Origin: Cymbidium sinense
Taxonomy: Eukaryota > Streptophyta > Magnoliopsida > Asparagales > Orchidaceae
Reading direction: 5' to 3'
Assembly (NCBI GenBank): GCA_021442155.1
Contig: CM038225.1
Coordinates: 86,192,925 to 86,256,924 of the forward strand
Length of the DNA stretch: 64,000 bases
Positions within the stretch are counted from its first letter, which is position 1. Every line of letters starts with the position of its first letter. The notes beneath the pieces are model-generated. The model was not told the DNA's origin. It did no database searches and saw only the letters and a list, made by a program, of their open reading frames with translations. Position numbers and translations under genes: made by a program. Below are positions 22,970-35,230 of the stretch, in pieces.

Positions 22970-25144
22970 GATTTTATCTTTTGATCTTGAGTCGGAACCC
23001 ACATTTCAACAATTTTAGCTATGTTGAATAGGGTTCAAATTGCACTGAGAGATTTGTAGAATTGGAGGAGAAGCATTTGCCTTGATGTAGACTTGAATTG
23101 TTGAATTTTGTCCTTTTTTGAATTAGAACCCTAATTTAACAAATTTACGTACGCTAAATGGGGTTCTGTTGGAGAGATTTAGGATGTGAGGAGAATCTTT
23201 GCCATATGATTTTGATTTAGAACTCATACTCAACCAATTTAAGTAGGTTGGGTGGGGTACAAATACTTGGAGAGATCTTTGGAGATATTTGTATTGTGTG
23301 TCTTGTTTGAAAATTTTGATTTGAAAGAACCTTTACTTAGAAAATTTATGTATGCTAAGAAGAGGTTGAGATTGTGTGTTTTGAAAATTTTGTGAAATAT
23401 CTTTGCTTGTGATGATTGATTATGTGTGTGATATGTTAATTTAAAATGAGGCTTCTTACTAAACAAACTTGGTATGTTAAAGTAGAGGTCCAAATGTGTT
23501 TGATTTATGTTTGAAAATGAGACTCTCACTTAATAAATTTTGCATGTTAGGTGAAAGCCAATTTTGATTGATATATGTTTGCTTTTTGAAAATGAGACTC
23601 TCACTTAACAAATTTGGTATGTTAAGTGGGAGTCAAATGTGATATGATTTGAAAATGAGATTCTTACTTAACAAACTTGGTATGTAAAGTAGGAATCAAA
23701 TGTGATATGATTTTTGAAAATGAGACTCTCACTTAACAAATTTGGTATGTTAAGTGGGAGTCAAATGTGATTTATGATTTGAGTTTTGGAAATGGGACTC
23801 TCATTTAATAAATTTAGTATGTTAAGTGGGAGTCAAATGTGATATGATTTGAAAATGAGATTCTTACTTAACAAATTCGGTATGTTAAGTAGAAATAAAA
23901 TGTGATTATGAAAATGAGACTCTCACTTAACAAATTTGGTATGTTAAGAGGGAGTCAAATGTGTTGGTGTTATGAAAATGAGATTCTCAATTCACAAATT
24001 TGGTATGTTAAGTGGGAATCAAGTGTGATATGAGAATGAGACTCTTACTTAACAAATTTGATATGTTAAGTGAAAGCCAAATGTGATATGAAAATGAGAT
24101 TGTCACTTAACAAATTTGGTATCTTAAGTGAGAATCAAGTGTGATATGAAAATGAGACTCTCATTTAACAAATTTGGTATGTGAAGTGGAAGTCAAATGT
24201 GATATGAAAATGAGATTCTCACTTAACAAATTTGGTATGTTAAGTGGGAATCAAGTGTGATATGAAAATGAGACTCTCACTTAACAAATTTGGTATGTTA
24301 AGTGAAATCCAAATGTGATATGAAAATGATATTCTCACTTAATAAATTTGGTATGTTAAGTGGGAATCAAGTGTGACATGAAAATGATACTCTCAATTAA
24401 CAAATTTGGTATGTTATGTGGGAATCAAATATGATATAAAAATGAGATTCTTACCTAACAAATTTGGTATGTTAAGTGGGAATCAAGTGTGACATGAAAA
24501 TGAGGCACTTACTTAACAAATTTGGTATGTTAAGTGGGAATCAAATATGATATGAAAATGAGATTCTCACTTAACAAATTTGGTATGTTAAGTGAGAATC
24601 AAGTGTGATATGAAAATGAGATTCTCACTTAACAAATTTGGTATGTTAAGTGGGAATCAAGTGTGATATGAAAATGAGATTCTCACTTAACAAATGTTAA
24701 GTGAGAATCAAGTGTGATATGAAAATGAGGCCCTCACTTAACAAACTTAGTTAAGTGGGAGTCAAATGTGTTTCATATGAAAATAAGATTCTTACTTAAC
24801 AAATTTGGTATATTAAATTGGAATCAAACATGATATAGAAAATGAGACTCTCACCTAACAAATTTTGTATGTTAAGTGAAAGCCAAATGTGCTATGAAAA
24901 TTAGATTCTCACTTAACAAATTTGGTATGTTAAGTGGGAATCAAGTGTGACATGAAAATGAGACTCTCACTTAACAAATTTGGTATGTTAAGTGGGAATC
25001 AAATATGTTATGAAAATGAGATTCTCACTTAACAAATTTGGTATGTTAAGTGGGAATCAAGTGTGATATGAAAATGAGACTCTCACTTAACAAGTTTGGT
25101 ATGTTAAGTGAAAGCCAAATGTGATATGAAAATGAGATTCTCAC
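22970..25144 (-). repeat. Leader hairpin array, element ER (58-bp units)
   Basis: About 29 regular units of 58 bp (23440-25140) with more diverged units on the gag side (22970-23440). Each holds CACTTAACA, a 9-base loop AATTTGGTA, and TGTTAAGTG. In several units the pairing extends, for example GATTCTCACTTAACA (24562-24576) / TGTTAAGTGAGAATC (24586-24600), a perfect 15-bp stem. Spacers are of the type 'aagtgtgatatgaaaatga'. The strand is given by comparison with the array of E2, which is its reverse complement. It ends abruptly at 25144 against the E2 LTR. Confidence 0.85.
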
Positions 25145-26109
25145 TATTGACCTCACTTTTGGAGTGAGTTCTCAACTTCCTTTTCATAGATCTAGGACTC
25201 TTATAGAAACTAAGAGCTCCTTAGTCTTAAGACACTTCTGGTGATTAGGTGAACATTTAACCTAAGCCTAGAACTTAGAAGAGTTAGCTATTGAAATAGG
25301 TTATGCCTTAAGGATTTAGGAGGACTTTCCTACCCTATAGCCTAAACCCAATCCATTCTTTTCTTCTCAAACCAAACCTCAAATTCAAATCCAAACCCAT
25401 ATTCCAAACCAATTCCAAATCAAATGATTGAAATCCATGACCAAATTAAAATTCCAAAATCCTTCCTAAACCCTTTGATTTTATCTTATGGAGTTAGCCT
25501 TAATCAAATTCAAATCAACCCCAATTCAATTGATTTTCCCAAAGATCAATTCAATCTCAAATCAAACCTCTAATTCAAATCCAAATCCAACTCCAAATAA
25601 TTGAAACCCAAAAATTAAATCAAATTAAAATTCCAAAAATCCTTTCTTAAGCCTTATGGACCTACCTCCATAAGCTTAATCAAATCTTGAACCAAATCAA
25701 CCAAGAATCAATTGGTTTCTTTATAAATCAATTATTCCTTCATTTATATTCATAAATATAAATAAAATCTACCTTCCAATGTTCAAAATACAAATTAAAC
25801 TAATTCAAAATCCAAGTTAGCCCTTTTGACCTACACCCATGAGCTTGGTCAAATTTGCTTCCAAATCACTTCAAATTCAAGTGATTTTCTCATGACCCAT
25901 TTATTTCTTCATTTATATTCATAAATATAAATGAATATGAATTCAAATGACCAAATGCAAATCAAATCAGATCTCTAATATTTGGCTTTTAAGCCATTTC
26001 CTTGAACTTTGCCAATGATACCCAAATCAATTCAAAACCCATGGATTTCTTCATGATTCAATCATTCCTTCATTCATTTTTTCCAAATATAAACATAAAA
26101 ACTAAAAAC

Positions 26110-27130
26110 CAAGCCAAATCCAAGTCAACCCAAGTCAAGCCCATGTTGACCCCTTTTGACTTGAAATTGTCATATGAACCAAAATACATTTGGCTCCAAA
26201 TCAATTGCAATTGGATTTATATTTTCATCCTAAATTCATGTATAAGCCAAACTAAACTTGAATCAAGCCATGATCAAGCCATTTGATCCCTTTAGGTTCA
26301 CTTGTCCCAAAGTGACCTAAGGAACCTTTTTGAACCAAGTTCTAATCTAACCCAAATTGGATTGAACTAAACCCATCTAAACCTCATAACATAACCAATA
26401 ATCACCCTAGAGTGATCAATTATCTTAAATTGGGTCAAACCAAGTCAACTTAGCCTTTGACCAAGTCAACCTTTAGCCCAAATAAAGCCCAAACTAGCCA
26501 AAACAATATCATATACCAAATTGATTGAAACCATTGATTCAAACCAGCTCATAATCAATGATTGAACATGACCAAACCCTCACATGAGCCAAACCAATCC
26601 CAATTGGTCATTTGACCCAAGTTGACCCAAATTTGCCTAAAAAGTTAAAATGGGTCAAATCATGATTTGATTCAAATTGATTACAACCAATGGCTTAAGT
26701 TCACTCCAAATTGATTATTGAACTTGACCAAAGCCATAATTGGGCCCAATTTGACCAATTGGTCAACTTGACCCAACCTAGCCTAAATTGACCTAATGGG
26801 TCAAATTGGCTAAAATTCAAATTAAATCCAAATTAACTTAAACCAAAACCTACAATCATTTTCAGCTAGCCAATTGAACTTGACTTAACACATAACCTAA
26901 CCCAATTTGTTCAAATGGGCCAATTTGGTCAACTTGACCCATTTGACCCATTTGAATCCAAATGAGTCAAATCCAAACCTAGGCCAAACCAACCCAAATC
27001 AATTGAACCTAAACATCCCAAATCATCATATGAACCTAACCTAATTTTGGTTTGACCCAATTTGACCAATTGGTTAACCCAACCCAACCTAACACAAATG
27101 AGCCAATTTTGACAAAATAAAGCCAAATCA
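26110..27130. promoter_or_regulatory. W-box-dense block of LTR B
   Basis: I count 16 TTGACC/TTGACT cores on both strands within 26581-27080; about half a site would be expected by chance in 500 bases. Typical local word: 'tttgaccaattggtcaactt'. WRKY binding is an inference from the core. Confidence 0.45.
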
Positions 27131-27859
27131 CCCAAAACCAACCCATGGGACCCTAGAACCTAGCCAAACGCAACCCAAACCTAGTTTTAACTCATTATAA
27201 AACTAGCCTAAATCCATAATGGAACCCACCCAAGGGGATTAGCCATTGGACAAACCTTCTTTCCATTGGATCCTCATCTTAACAAGCAAGGTCAACTCTC
27301 CCATCACCATGGCAGCCCTCAAGCACCGAAGTGAGGCTCCACTTGACCCACCTAGTTCACCTAACCCACCCTAGGTCGATCTTGGACCAATGGGAGGTGA
27401 GTTGACTCACCTACCTCATAAACCATACACCCTGTGGATTCAAGCCAAGAGATCTCTGCACACCACCCCCTAGGTAGCCTCCCACTGCCTCTTCCACTCA
27501 ATTTGAGTCATCGGAGTTGGATGTGACCTCTCTGGCACCCTGACTGTGGCCTACCAGCTGAAATAAGCTAGCCCATCCCATCTGTCCATCAAGCATGATT
27601 TTGGGGTATACTCCCTCAATTCGAGCAGGATTGATCACAATTCACATTGTGAGAGTTCCCTTGGTGATTTTGAAACTCCTCAGAGTTTTTCCAAGCCTTT
27701 TTGAAGCCTCCCTGAATCAGATTTCCTCTCTGCATGTGAAACTGAAATAAGCATTCTTCCTTCAATCGATACTACTTCAATTCTCCACCAAACCTTAATT
27801 CCTCTTACCCACACCATCACCACACTTAGTAGAAGCAAAATGAATTATTTTCCAAGCTT

Positions 27860-28480
27860 CCAAGCCACCAGAGGTTCAAGTTCGATCAAAGTCGAAGCTT
27901 CTACATGCGTGAGTTGGTCGACCAAGCAATCCACCTCAAATCAAAGCTCATGTGGCTCAACAGGGCTTCAATTCTACTAAATGAAGCTTCCTCAATCATT
28001 GGAACCGCTGCATATGCTTTGGTGGGGTATGCCATTAAAACTGATCCTTGTATGAAAATAGTTTGGTCCTTTGTGAATAAAAGTTCCATGTCGTGAGATT
28101 TCCACCATTGGATTTCCCTATTTTGCTTCCCAAAGGTGGGGGATTGATTTGATTTTCATTCTAGCTTGGGTGAGCTCAGATCAAGTGACAAACAATGGAT
28201 GTTCTCTGTATCACACTGCTTAGGATGAAATAGATCACGCAGTGTCCATTCTGCATGTTTGGAATGGACGTTTATGATCAAATCAAGCGTACATCAATCA
28301 ATTTTCTCATTTATCATGGGATTTGATCATATGTCGTGATCGGACGGTCCACGAGAAAGCATGTCTGTCGCAATCCAAATCAGCTGATGAATGTGACAAT
28401 TTAAATAACCTATCCCATCATGCCACGTGGAAAGTTCACTGTGTCAGTAGCCTCATAGTGCCGATGGGATTAGGGAGTTA
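27860..28480 (+). promoter_or_regulatory. Conserved hairpin and G-box island of LTR B
   Basis: Inverted repeat GCTTCA (27965-27970) / TGAAGC (27982-27987), the word 'ggtatgccatt' at 28025-28035, and a G-box CCACGTGG (28423-28430) following 'tttaaataacctatcccatca'. G-boxes are bound by plant bZIP and bHLH factors. Copies A and C keep the order of these marks. Confidence 0.45.
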
Positions 28481-31319
28481 ATTAAGGATTAATTAATTAC
28501 TTTTAAGGCTAAAACTTCCAAAATTTATAACTAATTGTAGGAAAATAAAAAAAAAAGATAAATGAGAATTGATGATATTTTAGGGTGAACCCATTAAAAT
28601 TTTTTTAATTAATTTTGAATAGTAATTTCTACTTAATTAAGGTTTAAATAAAATTTAATTAGCCTTTTACTCTCTAATTAATTTTTCAATTAATTTCAAA
28701 CTTTTCAGAGATGTTTAGGGGGATGACCTCTGCCACCCTATTTTTTTTTGGAATTTATTGGATAGTTAATTAAAAAATTGATTGATTAAGCCTTAATTAC
28801 TCTCTCAACTTAATTAATAATAATTAATTACACGGCGTAATTTAATCTACTAATTAAGCTTATTGCTCTATGTTAATAGTGAAGAGTATTAGGGAAATGG
28901 TTTAGTTCATTCCTTATGACCATTTCATTAAGATTCTTTATCTATTTCAATTAATTAAAGATTAAGTGATTAATTAACTTTTTGATTAACTAATTTAATT
29001 AACATGTGAGCTATTTCAGAGCCTATTTAATTAATTGGAATGACTTAGTGATTGGGATCGAGACCTCTCTCTTGATCTCTCTCTAAGTTAATTTCATCAT
29101 ATTAATTAAAGATAATCAAATGTTTTAAATAATCAATTAATGGTGTAATTAAATTAATTTAAAATCCAAATCATCTTTAAGCAAACTTAATCAACTTTGG
29201 GTAGTCCTTTAGATGTTTAATAGTCTAAAGAAATTTAATGAAATTATGGTTAGCTTACATGTGTAAGAAAATCATAAGAGTAATTAATTTGATCTCTTAA
29301 GCCTAATTAACTATTAATCATGAGCCAATTGCATTAGGCTCCTTTCATTTCTTAGAAGCATTGTTAATTTATTTTTCATGTGATTTCATATCATATTGGC
29401 TAATTATTAATTGGTTAATTAACTTAAAGGTGATATAGGTAAGGTTTAATTAATTTATTTAATTCATACCTCAACTTAATTAAGCCATAAAATCAAGCTA
29501 ATTGCTTTTTGTACCTAATTAACTCACACATAGGGAATGGTATTCGGATCAGCAAATATTTCTCACATTTCTTAAGTCAAATCAAATTTAAAACTAAAAA
29601 TACATTAAAAAACTTTGGTTTATTTTAAATAATCTTATTTAGTATGATTGTCCTTAGGGATTGGTTAGTTTGAATGAAATTATGTGCTTATATTCTTCCA
29701 TTTCTTTCCAATCATATTTAAATGTTATATGCTATTTGTATTCATGCATTCATTTCTTAAAAAATTAATTAAAATAAAATGATTTCTTTTATGTCAAAAT
29801 TGCATGTGTTGACTTAATTAAAAATATGTGTGGCTATTATCACTATTAAATCTCAAATATATTTTCAAAAGCTTATTAATGAATAATAATATGTGTGACA
29901 TTAATTATATATACATAGGAAGTGCATGTGAATATAAGCTTAGTGTATGATGAAGTTCCTTTCTTTCATTCATATGTGGATTTGCATAAGTGTAAATGTT
30001 AATGAGTATATTAGTTTTGACATTCTAGGGATGCACGGCTTTAAGTATCCCCAAGGAGGTTCCTACCTCACTCCCCTAGTGCAAAACAATGATGACGTAC
30101 CTGTTTGATTTCTGGAGGTTTCTACCTCCTTCCCCCAGTGTGAAATAATGGCGCCATATCCACTTAGAACTTTTATACATTTGTGTGTACATGTAGATAA
30201 TGGATGGAAATCCCCCTTTTCTATTAAAAGACATACATTCACATTTTCTTCAAGTGATTGGATTGGGTAGCCATATGATTCAGAGTTCTTTTTTTATACT
30301 TTTGCACAAGAATTTAGACAGAGCTTTGAATTTATATGACCAAGTAGTTCAATCAAATGAAACATCTAAATATTAAATGCATATGTTCACATTCATCATT
30401 CAAGTTTGTTAGTACATATTGTATGTGTATGTATGCTTAAACACCATATGTATATAGATGATGGTAAGACATGAATGAATATGTGTTATGTAATAGTTGT
30501 TCATTCCAATTAGTCTTAAGATGCCTTTCTTATTGAATGAGGTCATTTAAAATGAACCCAAACTTAGGATTAATTAAAAAATAATAAGCCATTCACTAAA
30601 GAGAATTCACTTAATTAATTTTCCTTAGAAGTGGCTTAAGGTAGGGATAAAAGAGAGTGATCCTCTCTTTTCTTCTATTTATAACACTTAGTTCTTAAGT
30701 GTAAGTCAATTGAAATAAAATAAAAAATTAAATAAAATTATCAAATCAACTAAATCACTTAAGAGAAATCAATCCTTCATAAATTAAACATTTCACACTT
30801 AGGACATTATAACTTTAAAGCCTAGTTAGGACATACCACACAAGCCTTCATACACACACTTTAAATTAAGCCATGACTTCTAGTCTTATGTTAAAGGTGC
30901 GATTTGATGTTTGCTTATTTTGTGATGTATAGACGATGTTAGAGTGTATGCCTTGTAGACTAGATGTTAAGCTGTGATTAGTCTAATAAGGTTTTATGCA
31001 TAATATTATGCTATATGGGTGCTTAAAAATAAATATAAATGCTCTATTTTGTAGGTTGCTCAACCCCTAATTATAATCTAGAATAGGGTAGGTGGACTTG
31101 GTTACCCATGTGCAGTGTGCTAAGTCCAAATTATTCATATAACTGCTTGGGTTGTATGGTGTGCTTAGCTAACACTTATTTTGTAGGTGTAGTTAGATTC
31201 ACTTTCATATTTTAAATGTAATTTTGCATTAGGATTAGGATAAGTGTTATGGGGGTTAAAGATGAACATTGGCTAGAAAATTTAATCCTGGGGTGCCATG
31301 TGACATTAGAATCCTACCA
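28481..31319. other. AT-rich middle block of LTR B, no gene seen
   Basis: Mostly aattaatt-type sequence. A conserved patch at 30010-30165 matches 7130-7225 and 50125-50220, and is partly doubled here. No ORF or RNA gene seen. Confidence 0.5.
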
Positions 31320-31450
31320 AATCAAAAGAAGCAAATCAAATGATGGAAGCAAGAAGACTTGAAGATTTGAAGGTCCCCATAGCACTTATCATTTATAATT
31401 AGTAATTATTATTTCATATACCAGTTGTATAAGGGTAGAGCTCTACCCAT
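31320..31450 (+). promoter_or_regulatory. Candidate core promoter of LTR B
   Basis: Purine-rich stretch at 31321-31370, then TATAAGG (31428-31434) overlapping a perfect 16-bp palindrome GGGTAGAGCTCTACCC (31433-31448). In A and C the palindrome is looser but the GGGTAG/CTACCC arms are kept or nearly kept. Assigned as promoter by analogy only. Confidence 0.35.
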
Positions 31451-32919
31451 TTCTTTTGGGTTCTACAATGGTACCCGTCGCACCCCTATTATTATTTTGT
31501 AGTAGATTTATAAATTATTTGATGCTTTGTTTATGCATTAAAGCGCATGTCTTTTCTAGTTTCTTTTTGAATGATGGTTTAATGTGTGGCCTGGATCCAT
31601 TTAGACTCTTAGGAAAAAATAAATTTTCTACCCCAATTATAACTCATAACTAAATCTTCTAAATAACTCATAACATCATTTAAATCCCAGACAATAAATC
31701 AAGATAATAAAATATTTAGTAACCCTTTAGATGAACATTGTATGCTTAATATCATGAATATCATCTTGTTCTTATCTTGAATATGAAGGGTCTCTATCCA
31801 TTACACTTCAAGGGAATTCACCTAGGGCATCTCTTGGGGTGGAGAACACCTTCTTCTATCGATTTGGCCCATGATCGATCATGCATTTAGACATATAAAA
31901 TCCTATGGCCTTTGTCAAATGAAGAGTCAAAAATCAAACAAAAATTGATAAGAGTTACATTATACAAAGTCATTATTCTTATCACTCATGCTTTAGTCTC
32001 TTAGGAAGTGAGTTTAAGGACTTTAGTTTCTTTCTAAATAATAACAACCTAGCCATCTTGAGAAAACATATGACTTGCCTACATGGATTTAAAATGTAGG
32101 AAGAGTTAGGCTGCCACTCCAGGCTGTTATAAGTCCAACAGTTTGGTGGTTTACCCTCTCTTATGGAGGCAAACCATATACCCATCTTCGTTTAGATTTT
32201 GGTCATGCTTTGGCTTGTGTTGAAGCTCCCTAGATTTAGGATTTGAGGTCATTATTTCCCCTTGGGCTACAAGTATGAATCCTCATCTCTTAGGCATTTC
32301 CACAATCTTGTATTATGGAATTGTAAGTCCAAGCCTTCTAAGTAAATTTTAATTCAAACATATAATTCTCTTCAATTTCAAATATATAAAGCCCAACCAT
32401 AGGATAGATTGGAGTGCTCACTAGGTTTCTAGGTTTCCTAGTATCATGAGCACTCCCTACTTATCTCTTTTGGCTTCGATAATAATCTCTCCTTTTTAAT
32501 ATATCCCATTTGATTGCTTAAATATAACCAATTTATTGATAGTCCTATCTTTGAAATCTTTGGAGACAATAATCTCTTACTTTTATCAAGAGTATTCTTA
32601 AGGATTTCACTTTCCTTAGGATGTAATTAACTATAGAGGCTTACCCCATAGGAAACTTTATAACCCAAATTAAATAAACTCTACTTTATTCATCCCTGTA
32701 AAGTAGGCAAAAAATCTCTGGTATATTCGAAGACCCATCATGACATAGGAGTCCTTATTAGGTGATTAGGTCCATTGTAGGGTAGTGATTTATATCTTTC
32801 GAGATAGTGCACTATTCTTCAATGTCATACCCGATAACCTCAATACATCCTCAGATCTGCATAGTGTCTCCCTCCCCCCATATACATCATATTAAAATGA
32901 TCTGAAGATGAACACCACA
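31451..32919 (+). other. R-U5-like end of LTR B, no gene seen
   Basis: Conserved patches at 32100-32260 and 32730-32870 align with copies A and C. Ends in 'gaacaccaca' before the PBS. Confidence 0.5.
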
Positions 32920-32926
32920 TATTTTT

Positions 32927-32944
32927 CGGCGACTTTGCTGGGGA
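32927..32944 (+). other. Primer-binding site, element E2
   Basis: Reads CGGCGACTTTGCTGGGGA, 15 of 18 matches to TGGCGACTCCGCTGGGGA, the consensus of the three copies in this window. From general knowledge it is complementary to the 3' end of tRNA-Arg, the primer described for Ogre-type elements. Followed by the conserved 'aggttcctctctcc'. Confidence 0.75.
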
Positions 32945-33439
32945 AGGTTCCTCTCTCCATGTCCAGTAGGCGATTGTTGTCTCCAAACATCGATAGTGGA
33001 CTTGCATTTCTTGTGAGTCCAAGACTACATTTCTTTATGTTGACACTTAGCTTATTTCATTCTTTAGGTTTATGGATCTCACTCCTTATAGGTCTTGAAA
33101 CCTCTATTGGATTCCCCAATAGGTGAAAAATAAAATTAATCAATGAAAGGAGAAGATAAAAATTTAGAACTCCTTACCACTAGCTTGATGAGGCAAGATT
33201 CATCTTATATTTGAAGAAAATAAACTCTTTTGCAAAATGACCCTTTTCAAAAAGTACATTTTTCAAAAATTTACATAACAAAAGATTTTTGCACAAATAT
33301 CACAAGAAATTTTCAAAGAAAAGCACAAAACTCATATAGCCTTATCTAACAATTCCCATAATTGTTACATGGAGGTTCTTTTCAAAATCAAAAACCTTTT
33401 AAAACCCTCTTTTTCAAAAGCACAACTTTGGAAATAGCC

Positions 33440-35230
33440 ACCTCCATTCAACATACTCAAATTTGTTGAATGAAGATTCTAATTTCAAATAAAAAATCAT
33501 AGCATAAAATTGAAACTCCACTCAACACATTTCACATATGCTAGAGTTGAAGTTTCTCTCTTTTCAAAGCAAGAAATCACATATAAGACATCAAAACATT
33601 AGATTGAAATATATTTAACATACCTAAATTTGTTAAATTGATTTTCCTTTTTAAAATCAAAAAAAATATTTTGTAATCTTATTTGACATACCACATCTAT
33701 CAAACAAAGAATTCCCCCTCTCTTTCCCAAAAGAAAGAGAACACATCATAAACATATGATTCCTACTTAACATACCAAATTTGTTAAGTAAGAATCTCAT
33801 TTTCATATCATAGCATATTTGACTTCCACTTAACATACCAAATTTATTATGAGAGTCTCAAAGTCATGCCATATTTGACTTTCACTAAACATACTAAATT
33901 TGTTAAGTGAGGGTCTCATTTTCATGACATATTTGACTTCCACTTAACATACTAAATTTGTTAAGTGAGAGTTTCATTTTCATGTCACATTTGATTCCCT
34001 AATAAAATTTGTTAACTAAGAGTCTCATTTTCATGACACATTTGACTTCCACTTAACACACCAAATTTGTTAAGTGAGAATCTCATTTTCATATCACATT
34101 TGATTCCCACTTAACATACCAAAGTTTTTAAGTGAGATATTCATGTCACATTTGATTCCCACTTAACATACCAAAGTTGTTAAGTCAGAATCTCATTTTC
34201 ATGTCACATTTGATTCACTTAACATACCAAGTTGTTAAGTGAGAATATCATTTTCATGTCACATTTGATTCCCACTTAAGATACCAAATTTGTTAAGTGA
34301 GAATCTCATTTTTTCACATTTGATTCCCTTAACATACCAAATTTGTTAAGTGAAAATTTAATTTTCATGTCACATTTGATTACATACCAAATTTGTTAAG
34401 TGAGTCTCAAATTCTTATCATACTTGATTCCTCTTAACATACCAAATTTGTTAAGTGAGAGTCTCATTTTCACAAATCATATCACATTTCATTCCTACTT
34501 AACATACCAAATTTGTTAAGTAAAAAAATCTCATTTGAAATCATATAACATCTGACAATCACTTAACATACCAAATTTGTTAAGCGAGAGTCTCATTTTT
34601 AAAATACACATTTGATTCCTACTTAACATACCAAATTTGTTAAGTGGAGACTCATTTGAATACATATTTGATTCCTACTTAACATACCAAATTTGTTAAG
34701 TAAGCATTTCAATTTAAAATCATATCACATTTTGCTTTCACTTAATATACCAAATTTATTAAGTGAGAGTCTCATTTTCAAAAAAGCAAACATATATCAT
34801 ATCACATTTGGCTTTCACTTAACATACCAAATTTGTTAAGTGAAAGTCTAATTTTCAAACATAAATCAAACACATTTGGCCTCTGCTTAACATACCAAAT
34901 CTATTAAGTAAGAAGCCCCATTTTCAAATCAATATATCACACACATAATCAACCATCACAAGCAAATATATTTCACAAAATTTTCAAACACACAATCATA
35001 ACTTCTTCTTAGCATACCTAAATTTGCTAAGTAAAGGCTCTTTCAGATCAAAATTTTTAAATAAGATACATAATACAAATATCTTCAAAAAGTCTCTCCC
35101 AAGTATTTGAACCCCGCCCAACCTACTTAAATTTGTTGAGTATGGGCTCTAAATCAAAATCATATGACAAAGTCTCTCCTCCAATTATCAAAATCTCTCC
35201 AATGAGCCCCACTTAACATAACTAAATTTG
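33440..35230 (+). repeat. Leader hairpin array, element E2
   Basis: The core (33750-34920) consists of about 20 units with ACTTAACA / TGTTAAGT stems around TACCAAATT, for example 34621-34645. The first unit differs: CATTCAACA (33445-33453), loop TACTCAAATT, TGTTGAATG (33464-33472). Spacers ('tctcattttcatgtcacatttgattccc') are the reverse complement of those in ER. 32945-33440 is leader sequence with no recognised feature. Confidence 0.8.

Larger units (their letters stand above)
12036..25144 (-). mobile_element. Reverse-strand retrotransposon ER, truncated at both ends
   Basis: In its own direction: leader hairpin array, gag C-terminus, linker, protease, Lys-rich tract, RT-RNase H, archaeal-type RNase H, integrase, 3' UTR repeats, then 2.5 kb of LTR. 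The 5' LTR, PBS and most of gag are missing. At 25144/25145 it abuts exactly the start of the E2 LTR, so E2 probably inserted into its hairpin array. At 12035/12036 its LTR is cut at about LTR position 2,500, joined to gag-side sequence of EA. All frames are broken by stops, many where relatives have CAA or CAG. Confidence 0.7.
25145..32919 (+). mobile_element. Very long LTR, copy B (5' LTR of E2)
   Basis: About 7.8 kb, TATTGACCTC to ACCACA. It contains the same ordered blocks as copies A and C. The right end is fixed by the PBS eight bases further on. Differences from A and C include a local tandem duplication of an about 80-bp segment around 30055-30160 ('aggttcctacctcactccccta' type words). 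The small plus-strand frame 27905-28096 overlaps the conserved island but has no protein-like conservation in copies A and C. Confidence 0.75.

Noticed and set aside
22970..25144. CRISPR array
   Set aside because: Repeats are regular, but the spacers are also near-identical and the context is a plant retrotransposon; no cas genes.
27905..28096. ORF over the conserved island of LTR B
   Set aside because: Same reason: no shared frame in the other two LTRs.
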